Assembly: GCF_043641665.1 (NCBI RefSeq)
Contig: NC_092180.1
Location: 29,753,554 to 29,817,553 of the forward strand
Reading direction: 5' to 3'
Length of the DNA: 64,000 nt
From: Enoplosus armatus
Taxonomy: Eukaryota; Chordata; Actinopteri; Centrarchiformes; Enoplosidae
The notes under the pieces were generated by a model. That model saw nothing but the letters and a program-made list of their open reading frames with translations, made no database searches and was not told the DNA's origin. Shown here in pieces: positions 1-13,079 of the stretch. Position numbers and translations under genes: made by a program. The first letter of the stretch is position 1. Each line of letters starts with the position of its first letter.

Positions 1-858
1 ACATTTCAGGTACAAATCAGCTAAATTAGTACAGCCTGGGCGAGATGACTCAATACAGCAGAAATGATCAGAAAAGAGTTTTCATCGCGTCTCCGTGTAA
101 ACACACTGTTAACTGCTTTAACATGTGTGGGTCTATGCATGGAAAGGACAGAGACGAGAGAGCTGCTGGAGGAACTTCCTGTTTTTCCCTTATGAACGAC
201 ACACGGAGCCAGTGCCATTAATCTCAATGCTATTAAAATGCCTGTATTTTCCACTTCAGCAGAACTATCTTGACTCTTGTTGATTTCTTTTGCTAATATC
301 CCAAAGCGAAAAGGAGGCCTTGGCTATTCTAAGGCTAAGAAAAGCCACTCCACGGGGATCTTGGCCTTCTCCCATTTTACAGCCAGACTACGTATTTCTT
401 TTTCAGTCCTGGCAAGATAGACGTATGACTCACAAAAATGTATTCTTAAAAGAGGAGGCTGAAATGTCAGGGTAACTGCTGGCTTCATGAAGTGAAATTT
501 CGTATTTTTAATAGCGCTGAAATGAAAAAAGGGTTGGTTCACCCAAATCAAAAATAGATATTTTATCAGTGGTATCCTGCCATGCCAGCTGCTCAGGTTA
601 CCATAGGGGTGAGCTAGTCTGATACAAAGCTTCCAGAGCATACAGAGCAATAAACATTACTGTAGGATTTCTGTTACTGCTGATCACAATTTTCTATGGG
701 AAGAATTTACTTGCGTGGCCAAAAGCGGGGGGGGGGGTTGCAAACCTAAACTGCTGGAGTTAGTAGTATTGGCTAGCGGTCTAAACAACAGCAGTCCCTG
801 AAGTTGTTACAGCATTTTATCTCACATTTTACTGTCATTAAAGGGAAATTCGCCATGT

Positions 859-1372
859 TTTATGTGGATGTCCACTCAGTGTTGATGGTAAATGTAAATG
901 TCAGCTGAAGCGTTAGGTCACTCAGTGGTCATCTGCCCTCTCGGCCCTGCTGGTCTTGGTTGGGGTTTTTTTCCAGTTTTTTTTTCCCAGTTTAAAACTT
1001 TCATGCATAGCGATGCACACACGGGTTCTCACAGCTGTCGACGGCCTTAGCATCCGACGAAAACTGCCCACGCTGAAATTCGTTGCAGCAGAATGATTCG
1101 GTTTCTGTCGCCATCGGCAGGCAATTTGAGCAAAGGCTCCACCACCGTTTGGTCCCCGCGGCCTCCGCCTCTCTCCGCTGCATTTCTTCAGCCATAATAC
1201 GGCCGAATATCCGAGTCAGCCCGAATTTCTCCTCGCCCATAACATCCAATGCACACACACATTTTGGGATGCCATTTTCGCTTTTGGAAATAGCGAATTT
1301 ACAAGCAAACAAGTTCTGAATTCTCGAATTGACTACATTTACCATCAACACGGAGTGGACATCCAGATAAGA
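859..1372. repeat. inverted repeat around the P2X7-C-like fragment
   Basis: Plus strand 859-896 matches the reverse complement of 1,335-1,372 at all but about four positions (core GATGTCCACTC-GTGTTGATGG). The arms are 438 bases apart. This could be the terminal repeats of a short DNA element or a local inverted duplication. Confidence 0.6.
1001..1195 (-). pseudogene. P2X7-C-terminal-domain-like fragment
   Basis: A minus-strand frame starts MAEEMQRREAEAAG and continues RWWSLCSNCLPMATETESFC then CNEF, ending at TGA (1,003-1,001). W-x-x-C-x-x-C-x-P-M-x-T-x-x-E-S-x-C-C is the zinc-binding pattern of the P2X7 cytoplasmic C domain. In fishes that domain also occurs alone or in mobile-element proteins. 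Only the first third is here, so it is a fragment. The inverted repeats around it suggest mobile origin. Confidence 0.5.
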
Positions 1373-1517
1373 CGAGCCTCTGCCACTGCACTCACTGCAG
1401 CCAGGTAGCATCCCTGTCTGCTGCTTCTATTATTATAGCACATGAATTTATAAAATAGAATTTAACAATTATAAAACAAGCATATAAACAAGTCTCCATT
1501 CCGCATAGAAATGAAGG

Positions 1518-2190
1518 GTGGCGGACTCCAACAGATTCAATAAACTGATCCGCAAGGCCAGTGACGTTGCTTGGGGTGGAGCTGGACCCTCTGACGGTGG
1601 TGTCAAGAGAGGAGGATACTGTCTAAGCTGCGGGTCATCTTGGACAATGTCTCACATCCTCTCCATGACGTGCTGGTCAGGCACAAGAGCACCTTCAGTG
1701 GGAGACTCATTCCTCCCAAATGTACAGCAGAGCGCCACAGGAAATCATTCCTGCCTGTGGCCATCAAACTGTTCAACTCCTCCGAAGAAACAGACTGATT
1801 CTGGACCTGCTTCTACACATACTAGCTCACTATTATTTACTCTTTAAATGTTTCAGTGCAATACATATATAGTCATACACAACAGTGCAATACATACAAA
1901 TACATATACACACACACACACATATATATACATACATATATATATATATATATACATATATATATACACACATACACATATACATTGTTATTGTATATAT
2001 TTTTTACTTTTATTTTTCACTTAAATATTGTAAATGTGTATATTTTTATCTTCTATATCTTCTCATCTTATATTTTGTACATACTTTTATTTCTAAATTT
2101 ATGCTACTTTCTACTCTTGAATGGGAGCACCTGTACTGTACAATTTCCTCCCCGGGGATCAATAAAGTAATTCTGATTCTGAAAGGGAAG
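1518..2190 (+). mobile_element. CR1/L2/Rex1-type LINE 3' end
   Basis: Interrupted frames give VILDNVSHPLHDVLVRHKST, then FSGRLIPPKCTAERHRKSFL and PVAIKLFNSS, the C-terminal end of a fish non-LTR reverse transcriptase. An AC/AT low-complexity patch (1,906-1,985) interrupts the 3' UTR. The tail GATCAATAAAGTAATTCTGA at about 2,157-2,183 is typical of these LINEs. Confidence 0.65.
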
Positions 2191-3172
2191 TGAATTTCTG
2201 TCTGACTGCGCCATTATCACAGCAGGGCTGAAGCTCTTCAACAGAACACAACTTTGTGAGCAACACAACTCTGTTATTTGTGTGACCCAATTGATAAATG
2301 AATACTGAACTGAAACACTGGTCTGATATTGATGCACACAAATTGTGCTGCTCAAAGCACTGATGAATGACATTTGAGAAACTCAACAGCAACATTTCTT
2401 TCTTCTTTTATTCTGGGCAGACCTCACTGTGAACACTTTTCATAGAGACCAATTCTTCTAAAAGAAAGTAGTTCCAACAGAAACAGTTGACAGCCAGATA
2501 ACCAGGACACTGGTCATGTTGCTGCAGAATTTTTCAAATGCATTTTGATGAGCTCACTTGATGTATTATACAAAAAACATGTCATCCCATGACATTTAGC
2601 ATGAATAACAGAAAACAAGATTTAGCCTCCATAGACAGCCATGACAATCAACAGTGAAAAACTGATGTGGCTGCTCTAACAGGTGTTTTTTGTTTGTTTG
2701 GGATGTTTCTCGGCAGCACTTGACCAAATTACTGGGCATTACTCCAGGTGTGACAGAGCAGGTGACCGAACGACATCAATCATAACAGGATGGAACGCAT
2801 AGAAAACATCTCCGCGGAAAAACAATGCTGAATAAGAGAGTAAATCAACTAATTTCACACCCCAGTTTTTGATTTATCACAGTTGATCCTTTTTTCAACC
2901 TTAGTGAACATGTAGTGAAGTTCAAATACAAGGCGACATGCGCTTGTCATGGTTAAATCAGCCTCTGAGTCAGTTTCCTTGGCAGCACTGTAATACATTT
3001 GTCACTTAATTAAGAAAATCTAATCAGTTTAATCAGACACAAAATACTGTGAGTAGGCCCATTTTGGTCTGAAGAATTCTCTATTCTGTCTAATGACATG
3101 TGATTTATTAGTGGATCTACAGGGTCCATTAGAGTAGTAAGAGGTGGGGGTGAGAGCCCCTCATGCTCACAA

Positions 3173-3640
3173 CTAGGGTTGGCTATCAAGAACCGGTTCA
3201 GAGTTGGCCCTAGAGTAGTAAGACATTTGCCTTTTATATAGAAGGTCAGCGAATGATGTCTACACATGATTCTAATGTATAGATTTTTAGATACAAGGTC
3301 ACCCCTCCAGCCCAGCTCTTCCCCAGAGACCCCCCCCCCTCTAGTACAGAAACTCCTTTCACTCTAGCCATGAAGGGGCAGATGAGGAGAAAGCGGAGGA
3401 TTTGCGGTGAAGGGGTTAACATCCCTTTGCTGTGGTCCAGTCTCCTCCGTTTAGGGATGCAAAATGCATCATTGACATCTGGTCATTCATAGCAGTATCC
3501 ACCGACTTCAGACTTCTTTGATATTTGTCATAACACACCAGAAACAGCTGAAAAATATTGGAATCGGAAACCGGGATTCGTTAAGAACTGGATTCAATGA
3601 GCAGAGTCAGAATCGATAAAAATGAAACGATACCCGGCCT
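3173..3640. mobile_element. possible short TIR element
   Basis: The left end (AGGGTTGGCTATCAAGAACC) and the right end (ATCGATAAAAATGAAACGAT then ACCCGGCC) are imperfect inverted repeats like those of a common fish non-autonomous family. No coding capacity. Confidence 0.35.
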
Positions 3641-4521
3641 CTTTCTCTCCTCAAGTGCTTCTTCTGTCGGCTTCTCTGCCATTGTCAAGACTGTGAAATG
3701 TTTAGTGCAGGCAGTTCTATGAATAGTCTACTGTACCACCGTAACAATGTTAGGTGAGATTCCACCATCAATGCAGATCTGTGCTCCAAACACATCTGTA
3801 AAACACTCTGTGTCACAATCTGTGTCTGTTGCTGCCTTTGTTCCTCAGGTCTCTTTGTCTGGAGTGTTAAGAGCCAGACAAGTGAAGCAGCCACCCACAT
3901 TTACTCCTCACTCACTCGCGCCATCTATTGGCTATGTTAATGCTGCCAGCATGCCTCAGACAAAGAATGGGGGCAGCCAGCCGGCAGTGCACTGAACAAT
4001 AGCAAAGACGGAGCGAGAGGGAGCCACGAAGATGCTTATTGTGGCTGATCACTCTGAGATGTCTGTGATGCTCTGGGATCAGGTCGGCCGGGTGCTGGAT
4101 CAGTGCCTGAGACCAGGTGAAACAATGGCGGTGAGCAGGAAATGTAGGTTAGTGGCCAAACCCTGGGGGGCTGACACCTACCTGCAGTCAGCTGCCAGAG
4201 GAAGATACAGCCCCCACCCCCCCACCCCGCCTTCTATCTCCTACACACTCTGCTGGATGTCTATTTAGGCCAATGACTTTCAAACTTTACACTGCTCCGA
4301 GCTGACCCACCTACAGCCTGCTTCTGGAGTTTCTCCCACTAGTACAACCACGCTCACTCACTAACACTACCGTGTGGCTGCTACAGCAGCATTGCTCACA
4401 CCAAAAACAGCACTACACACACCTTAAGCTGCATTATGCATGCCTATAGCATTATTATTTGGTACATTGTTATGATGAAAACATCAATTGTAGCCACTTT
4501 AAAGGATAAATTCTGGTTTAT

Positions 4522-5141
4522 AGAGTGTTGCAGGGATGACGTATTTCTGTAGGCCAACCCGGAGGTTAGCGTCGCCCTGGTTCCCTCGACTAAAAGCCAA
4601 TGGGATTGTTCCATGGGATTTTGGATTATTGCAGAAAATAAGCTCTGTGGCAAAACAAAAGTTTATGATACTCACACGTTTTGTTCAGCGAGATAATCTT
4701 CACTAATGAACACCACTTTTATGATTTTTGAAGCATAAATGGAATCAGAAGTAAAAAGCTAACGTTAGGCTATAAAGGAACTACACCACAGTTGCATTAC
4801 TTCAACGTCACCACCACTAAGCTTCACTTTGAAGAGAATATAGATAGATATAGAGGATAAACACAACGAGGCTGTAAAGGAGGACTGGTGAGTAGATGGC
4901 TTTCCGTGTTCGGCATGAAGACGTTTAATGTCCGCGACAACCTCTGTAGTCTCATTTAGCCGCTTGTTAGCAACTGCCTTTTTTTAACACACGTAAAAGG
5001 TTCAAAATTCAAACAAAAACAAAATGTGGAAATCTCTTAAGCTTGTGTTAACCACAGACCTTATTTCAGGCATCTAACCAAAAACCCATTGACTTCCAGA
5101 CGAGGGATTTCCGGGTTTCAGGACTCATTCCTGCAGCACTC
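4522..5141 (+). mobile_element. TIR element, copy 1 (620 bp)
   Basis: It begins AGAGTGTTGCAGGGATGACG and ends CATTCCTGCAGCACTC, an inverted repeat of about 16 bases. The whole interior matches, in reverse orientation, 57,676-58,333. It has no transposase, so it is a non-autonomous DNA transposon-like repeat. No clear target duplication is seen, so the superfamily is unknown. Confidence 0.7.
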
Positions 5142-6252
5142 CATTACAACTTAATAAAGCAGAAGTTATTATAGTTTTGGCCGTTATTTCTATCGGTTAT
5201 ATGATATTGCACACAAGTAATAGCTGAAATCTGGGAACACTACAATGAAGTCAGACGGGTCAAGAAACACGAGCAGTCAGACGATCAGACAGGCTGTAAA
5301 AACGACCTACGGTTTACCCAAATGATCTACATCCCTTAATTTGAAGGTAAAACTGAAAGTGAGAGCACCTGACACGTCCCTTATAATCCCTCATGAAAAG
5401 CACGTGTACAACTGCGGCAAGTACAGTAGGTCAGAGCTGAAGCAGGAAGTTGCCTGAAAAGACTATTTACCTGATATATCTGCGCAAAGGATAAACACAT
5501 GCGACAAAGATCAACAAGGGTCTCACCGAGCACATCTGCACAGAGTTAAAGATGACAGTCATCGCTTCTCTTGACCCGTACTCATCAGTCTGCTGCATCG
5601 CACGTCCGTCATTATATTAATGTTAACATTGGTCTCAATTTTTTGGACTTCAACCGCATTCTTTGGAAACCTAGACCAATTAAGAGGGAAAAGTTCTGTT
5701 TTCAAATTCATCAGGCTCACCTGATTTTCATCTAGTCACGCTGGTTTCAACTCAAATACGCTGTTTCTGGGAGGTCTAAGTCGAGGGGTTCTCAAAAGAG
5801 AGACATTAAGCCTTACTGTGGGAATCACATGAGAAGAGCTAACCTGTTGCTAATTTTGTATGGAGTCTTGGAAAAAGTGGAGTGACTGTAAAGGTTTTAA
5901 ATGATGGGGAATCCCTCTTTCTTCCCCTTTCCTTCTATCCATCTCTTTCGTCTTCGCTACATCTGCTCAAACAGACTGGTTGATGTGCGCTTCAAAGACC
6001 TGAGATTGTGTTTCAGGAGAAAAGGCAGTGAGACAGCAGTTGAAGGGAGGGACAGGGAAAAAAAAAAAAAAAGGAGAGAAGAGGAGGTGGTCAGTGCATT
6101 TCCGAGGGGGGAGTACGGAGGACTGATGAGGTGGAGAATGTTTCATGGCTGTGGGATCCCAGCAGGGCTCGGCTGGGACTGGAAACTGTGTCAAGGACGA
6201 CTGAGGAGGAGACGGATGAGTCAGGAGCATCAGAAAACTCTCACTGCCTCCG

Positions 6253-6370
<118 letters not shown>

Positions 6371-9015
6371 TGGCTCAACTCAATCCCCGTTCTCATCAAA
6401 GTCAATTCATTACTGATTTTTGATGAATATATTAATCGTCATCAGCTTTTTACCCGACTGAGACGAGTCGATGCGAGACAGCAGACGCACTGTGCCCTTC
6501 AAAAGACCAAACAAGACTCAACGCTACGATTCAAGGACATCACTAATACTACGGAACATCGAAATCAATTAGAATTACCGGGTTGGTTTGGGTTCATTTT
6601 TGAAACTGTATAAATGACCGATGGGTCCGTGTTTTAGCATGTGTGCAGCTTAAATTCTTAAGCTCGAGTTCCACCCAGAACGTTTTGGCAGTGGCGCAGT
6701 TGTGGCGTGCCAGTCAAGTTTTACAGTTTGTATCATGGATGCCAACTAGCAGCTACGAATCACCATGTATTCTTCGCATAACCTGGCAGGCCTCAAACCT
6801 GTATCGTACAGCCTGACTGACCGCGAACAAGATTTTATTAAACGTCCACAATCGGTTTTTTTTTGTTGCGCCACCCAAAGGCGCCTCGAAACTCTCAAAA
6901 AACAAACAATCAAACCGTGGTAAATTGTCTGCATGAGACAAATTCTTACGGGACTACACAAGTGTGGGATTTACATTCTGAGCCTTACATTAGTGTTCCT
7001 TCGTGAGCAAATCAGTCTGCGGGTCATCCAGGACCCCTTACTAGCATGACTCTATGCAAGTGTTGTATGTATGAATGACTCTGAGGCCGCTCGGAAGGGG
7101 GAAAAGACTCTTTAAACAGCCCTGATGTGGAAACAAATACAGTTTGTTAAAGTTTAAGGCAGAATCAAAACGTGACATCGAGGTTTCCAGCATGTGAGAG
7201 AGGCCCCAGAATGTTGGTTAAACCACTACTGAAATGGAGGGGCTGAGGATGACAGCCTCCCAATTGGGGAAAGGTTTACTGTTTTTTTTAAATAGTTGGT
7301 AGTCAATAGTAGTTAATTACATTTCCCAGTAACGTTTCGGTAGTTTAGTAGCTTCAAAATCATTTCACATTTCCAGGAGTGAGCTTTTATTTCCACTGCG
7401 ACCAAAAAAGTTAAATTGCTAAATTATATTGTATTATATTCTGGATATTCTCTTGAAGAAAGAAAAAAAAAAGAAAAAAGAAAAAAGAAAAAGCTCCGAA
7501 ATCGAAGGGCTGTACAAGGCAGTCAATTCTCCACCAAATAAATTAGCTAAACCGCATTGTTCGATCTGGAGCTTTCAGCCACTCGACAGATCATCCTTGA
7601 TTTAAGTCAAGAGCGTACCGCCAGGCTCATCGTTTCAAGCCAACGCGGACGAGTCCTAATAGTGCTCCCAAGCTTGAACATCTGCAGTTCCCACGACAAC
7701 TGCATGTGTTCAGGAAGATGCTGGAGTTTTGTTAACTGCTGTTTCCAAGGCCACATTTCAAGCTCAAAGTCTCATTTGCTATTTCTGCATGTGTATAAAT
7801 AGCACAGCAGCAGCAGCATATAAATACTGTAGTTTGTTGAAATTTAAATGGATTTTAAGTTTTGACAGAGCTACTTTAGTCTTCACGCTAAGCTAGGCTA
7901 AACATGTCTTGGTTCTAATGCATCTTTGCTGTAGATGAGCAAAGATGACATTCACACAGGAACATACAGGAATGAACTGGTTCCTAGCACAACTGGCAAA
8001 GTAAGATTGAAATCACTCATCTGACAGCAAAACAATTTCAAAATGTCGAATGATTAAACCTTCAGAGTTTTATGCAGCCAGGCGAAAAAGTTTCCAAAAA
8101 TAAACTTTTTTTTTTAATACCAAAAATTTTATCTTTGAACGCCAACAATTCCCAGACAGAAGATTAAAAAGTACACAAACTACAATTGGCAGTGACGGAG
8201 TACAGGGGGTGTGCTTTACAGAGACGCTCTACTGTCTGAAGCGGAACACCGCAGGAGACGGCGTCGTTATTCACGACCTGATCTGCGCTGCACTGAGATG
8301 AACCCGGCCGGCCCCTGCCATCACCTCTGTGCGGTTGACATCAGTAAAATCATTCAGTCTGTGTGTTCTGCTAAAGATCTGGGCCGCTAGTCACCGCTGG
8401 CACGCCGAGAGAGAAGGCTAATGCAAAACAAATGTTTTCATAAAGTCGCCCAGTGTTGAATCAGCATCATTCATTTCACTCAGACTCCCTTTTTTCAGTT
8501 CTTTTTCCTTTTTTTTTTTTTCCCTCCCCGAGGACTGACTTTGATGACTCGGGCTGTGGCTGCGTCTCTTCAGACAGCTGCTTCACATTAGGCCCTGATG
8601 ATCAGAATTTGATGTCGCCCACGTCTTTAACCCCAGTGACAAACTGCTGGCCTTACTCAGCTCCCCATCGAACACCGGCGGAGCCGGCTGTGTGCTCTCC
8701 CTCAGCTGCAATCACAGATAAATCCCAGCGCTGGCTGGGTGTATGGTACTAATCGAAAACACTGAAGAGAATTAAACAAAGGACTTTTGTTAAGGTAGTC
8801 AGAGAGTTTGCGCTCAGAGTTTCCACTCGGAGCGTGTTAGCCGCAATACACATGCATTTTATGGGGAAATATTACACCAAACCAAAGATCTGCCCATTTA
8901 TTGACTCAAATCTTGAGATAAGTCAAAAAGGTCTCTTCACTTAAACTTAAGAGGTGGTTCTTACTGCTCTACCGCCCTCTGTAGCACACTTTCATATACA
9001 TGTATTCTACAAATA

Positions 9016-9520
9016 CACGATATGGGCAAAATGATGCGGACACTTGGACATCACACTTGTATGTGACGGAGTTGAACGTACCATTCCAAAATCATGGGCT
9101 TTAATCTGCTCCTAGAACAGCCTTTTTTTCTCTCATTTTTAACTTGCCAACCTACAGGAAGAAGGATCTACCGATCAGCGTGTTTAACGCGCAGGGCCAC
9201 ATGATGCGTCATTGAGATTTTTGGGGGGGGGGGGTGGGGCCTGAGACCAAGGGTTAACTGTAAAAACCCTTCTCAGCAAAGATCTGTAGACACGTTCACA
9301 TGTGTCTTTCAGCTTTATGACAGGAAATGGCCTTCCCCAAAAACTGTTGCCACAGAGTTGGAAGAACATCAGACAAGAACTATGCACAAATGTATTACAA
9401 TTTTTTTTATCAACAAACAGTAAGATAATGTAAAAGACGGACCAAGTGACAAATGAGCAATAATGCAGTCTTGGCCTGCATGCATTTGGGAAAATCACGC
9501 ATCATCTCTTCTTAAGAAGT
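9016..9520. mobile_element. Tc1/mariner-like relic, non-coding
   Basis: Stretches such as ATATGGGCAAAATGATGCGG and AAACTGTTGCCACAGAGTTG resemble a widespread fish Tc1-type repeat (consensus with CAAAAGTATGTGGACACC). No coding frame survives. Confidence 0.4.
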
Positions 9521-9820
9521 TGCGCTAATATGTAGCATCTTGCATTTCAGTAATGTTATGTCTCAAAGAGTGCACACGGTGCCGGCCAAGTGAGCGAGAA
9601 CCACACGTGTAACCATGGTAACAGTAAGCGGCAGAGACGACGACAGCTGTAGTATCTGAATGCTCAGAAGGCAAGCAATTTAAAATACGACAAATATGGA
9701 GAAATGCATAGAGAAATGCATGCATGATAAATATATGACAATATTTTTTAATTATACTACGACTACTCTAATGACTAAAATGTGACAAAACGAATAGGTA
9801 TTTTCGTCAAAAGACTAAAA

Positions 9821-10207
9821 CTAAATTAAAATCGGGGTGCAAATCGAACACTGAAGAACACTCCTCCTACTGGACACATCCAGTAGGAGGAGGCCTAGCC
9901 CAAACTTCGAAAATCCGACCCAGCTCAAAACTACGCGACTGCCAACACAGATCGAGGAAAAATAATGAAATAACTGCTGAAGAAGTAAATAGAATGTATC
10001 AATAGGAGATCTGTTTAATTTTATAATAAGCCTACAGAGAAAGTCAAGTTGACTAACTTCTGTTTTTACCCAGAGGGCTGACGGACCTGAGGAACCTCGA
10101 AAAAGCAATTCTGCCACGTCACTGTGCGCCGCTAAGAGACCCAACAAACGAGTCAACTCCCAGTGTTCATCCGAGCAAGGACACGATGAGTCAGGCGCCG
10201 CCGCCAT
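9821..10207 (-). other. unassigned 128-aa open frame with good start context
   Basis: ATG at 10,207-10,205 in context GCAGC-ATGG opens with MAAAPDSSCPCSDEHWELTR and LLGLLAAHSDVAELLFRGSS in a CpG-rich patch. I do not recognise it. It lies in the efl1 intron and ends within a perfect hairpin. Chance or a transposon 5' end are both possible. Confidence 0.2.
9861..9892. repeat. perfect 13-bp hairpin
   Basis: CTCCTCCTACTGG, a six-base loop ACACAT, then the exact complement CCAGTAGGAGGAG. Nothing nearby explains it. Confidence 0.9.
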
Positions 10208-10352
10208 GCTGCGATCGTTTACGAGAGATCAACGCGGAAATGCGGAGCTGGAGGCATCCCAGCTTGAGGACTATGATTTGATGTGGTTAAGCGTTTAGAA
10301 ACAAGTCTCTTAGTCAGTCTCCTGCTGGACAGTTAATGTGAGCAGATGAGAC

Positions 10353-10355
<3 letters not shown>

Positions 10356-10389
<34 letters not shown>
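10356..10389. repeat. (GA)17 microsatellite
   Basis: Uninterrupted GA run. Confidence 0.95.
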
Positions 10390-10393
<4 letters not shown>

Positions 10394-10689
10394 TCCTTGG
10401 GAGTTGTGAGTGAGCAGAGTCACTGTGGCAGTGGTGTCTTTAAATAACAATTACAGGTGCTGTGAGTACATATATCTAATTAGTAACATGTATTGTTCTA
10501 TTTATATTGAGATTTGACCCGCAAATGCAAACTGTCCATCCTGTGCACCATCACACACACTTTTCATTAGTGAGGTTGTATACTAAAGATGGGCAAATTA
10601 AATAAAATATTCTCAAAATACACTGATTACATTTTGTATACAATGCCACTATGTAGTAAATAAAAAAATAAAAAAAATAATTTGTTACC

Positions 10690-10800
10690 ATTTCTTGTTT
10701 TTAAGCCGCATTAATGGATTTTTTTTGTTTTTGGCCACTTGGGGGCAGCAGAACAAACTAGGAAACAAAACTGACATATTATCGCCTTCTAAAGTTCTTT
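10690..10800 (+). repeat. dispersed fish repeat fragment (copy 1)
   Basis: TTGGCCACTTGGGGGCAGCA then GAACAAACTAGGAAACAAAA and CTGACATATTATCGCCTT. The same sequence family recurs at about 46,518-46,690. Confidence 0.5.
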
Positions 10801-11539
10801 TGTCTTAGCAAACAGTTGCCTATCCAGAAGACACAAACCAACATTGCCATGTATTTGTGCTGTATGAATGCGAGTACAACATTCACTCTCCATCTAAATT
10901 AGCAATTGGCTAAAAAAAAGACGTCAAAAAGCTGAGCTGCAATGTCTGATAATAATTCTGGGGTTGTCTTTACATTCCATTCCATCAATCGATCCTTAAA
11001 AAAAATGGATTGGTGCAGCTTTAAAACCACTATGCGCAGTGCTTTGGTGCCATCTGGTGGTAGTGTTAATAATTATAATTATGCACGTCGCTATCCCAAA
11101 GAACCTTTGTGGGACTGAAACATGTAGTTTTGCGTTTCATAAAAACATTGGAAATGTGTCATCCCTGCTGGATTAAATGACCAATGAAAATCCCTTATGA
11201 CGGCTCATCCGAACCAACCAGCCTGATGCTGATGCTGGGTGAAACCGGAGGCACTAACCTGGGGTTCCAAAGCTTCTCCAGTGAGTGAATGAGGCAGCAG
11301 GTTAGGGTTCAAAGCTGAACATGATGGGGACCTTCATTTCCTGAGGCTGCCGTTTCCAGCTGGCAGGAAACAGGGGAGGGAAGGCAGCACAATACAGTAC
11401 ATACAGTACAGCAGCTGCCTTTCCTTTGCCTGCCTCTCTGTGTGTGTAGGATTTTTTTGTTATTCATTTAAAAACAGCCATAGCGGCACTCTTCCATGCA
11501 GTCTGTGCAGTCATGTGGTTAACTAGAAAATTATGTTGT

Positions 11540-11559
11540 CCCCCCCCCCCCCCCCCCCC
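11540..11559. repeat. C20 homopolymer
   Basis: Twenty consecutive C, so the complementary strand is a G-quadruplex-capable G run. Confidence 0.95.
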
Positions 11560-11684
11560 GACATCAAATTCTGCATTGTGTGTGCATTTGTGTGAGAAAC
11601 TTGTGTGTGCGCAGTTCTTTTCCTCGCCAATTACTTGCTCCGGCCATTAGATAATAATGGGGGTCCGATCAAGGCCAAGTGGGG

Positions 11685-11688
<4 letters not shown>

Positions 11689-11719
<31 letters not shown>
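11689..11719. repeat. CA microsatellite
   Basis: Uninterrupted CA run of about 30 bases. Confidence 0.95.
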
Positions 11720-11721
<2 letters not shown>

Positions 11722-13079
11722 GTGCTCCGCTGGTAACTTCCTCCCTGTCCGCAGTCCACTAACAGGACAGGAGTGATGGCTCCCACATGGCCCGGGCACA
11801 CAGAGGAGGACGGAGTGTGTTTTCGTGGACGTGCATGTAGGCAGAAATTGTTTGCAAACTGCCTGCCAATAGTCCAACTTTCTCCTGAGACGTCAAGCTT
11901 CTCAGTGGAATGCACTGAGATCCCTTGGGAGGGGGGGTACTTCAACATTTGCTAATCATCACAGTTAAAGAGGAAATGAAGAGAACCTCCTATATGGAGA
12001 TCATTTCCTGCCAAAACCTGGTTTACAAATGTCCTACGATTCACTACAACTACAAATCTACAAGGACTAACAAAAAATATATCTTGTAGGTGGAGAAGGT
12101 GGTAGCGAAGTAGTGCATATATAAATATATATATATACTACATATATGAAATATGTGGCTAATTTCCATTTTGATCTGTCAAGGATATGTCAGAAAGAAA
12201 ACCAAGAATCTGTCGCCACGTTAGGACTTAGACTTTTCCCTAAATGATAATGTCAGCATGCTAACATGCTCACAATAACAACGTTCATGTTAACAGGTAA
12301 TGTTTACCATGGTCACCATCTTAGTTTAGTATTTCTTACTCAATCCAAATTTTTTACTTCTCTTTTAAGCGCGTCATCTAAATAAAATAAAACAAATAAA
12401 ACCTGAAACTTTTGACAAAAACAGTTTGGCAAGTGTCAAACTTCCTACACGGAAGGTTGGTTTTATCAAACAAAGTTCCCATTATGATGCTGACACATGA
12501 CTTTTACAGGACTGTATAGGTTGATTCTGAGCCAAATGCAAGATTATTATACCCATAGCATTAGATAGAAAATTAGTGGTACTTGAGAGGTATTAGAGGT
12601 CTGACTATGTTAAACCTAAGCCATAGATTAAGTATATCTCTGTGGAACCAGCCAAAGGAATCGGGGCTCCGGGATCTGTACTGGTAACGCCACTCCCAAA
12701 ATCCATTTACAGCCCATCTGCGAGCCGACAGCTCAAACTAAATAAGGAGCAGAGGGATCCGTAATGCTCACTCAAGGGGCGGACCGTCTTATTGATGACT
12801 TGCTCCCTGCTGGCGCATTCTGCCCACACCGACTGATGACTACACGTCAATACCCTAATGCACGTCTCCTTCATAATTCATGACATTCTCATTGGATGGC
12901 GTCACGCAGGCAGACCGCCATTCGACGTTAGCGGCACTCTGCATAGCGCCCAGGAACGTTAATGTGAGGTCATATCAACGCTGCACAAAGTAACAGCCAC
13001 CACATGCACCACCATTATGCATGAACTACGCAAGCATACACAAATGCACGCATGCTATAAAGTGCTACCTGTATGTGTT

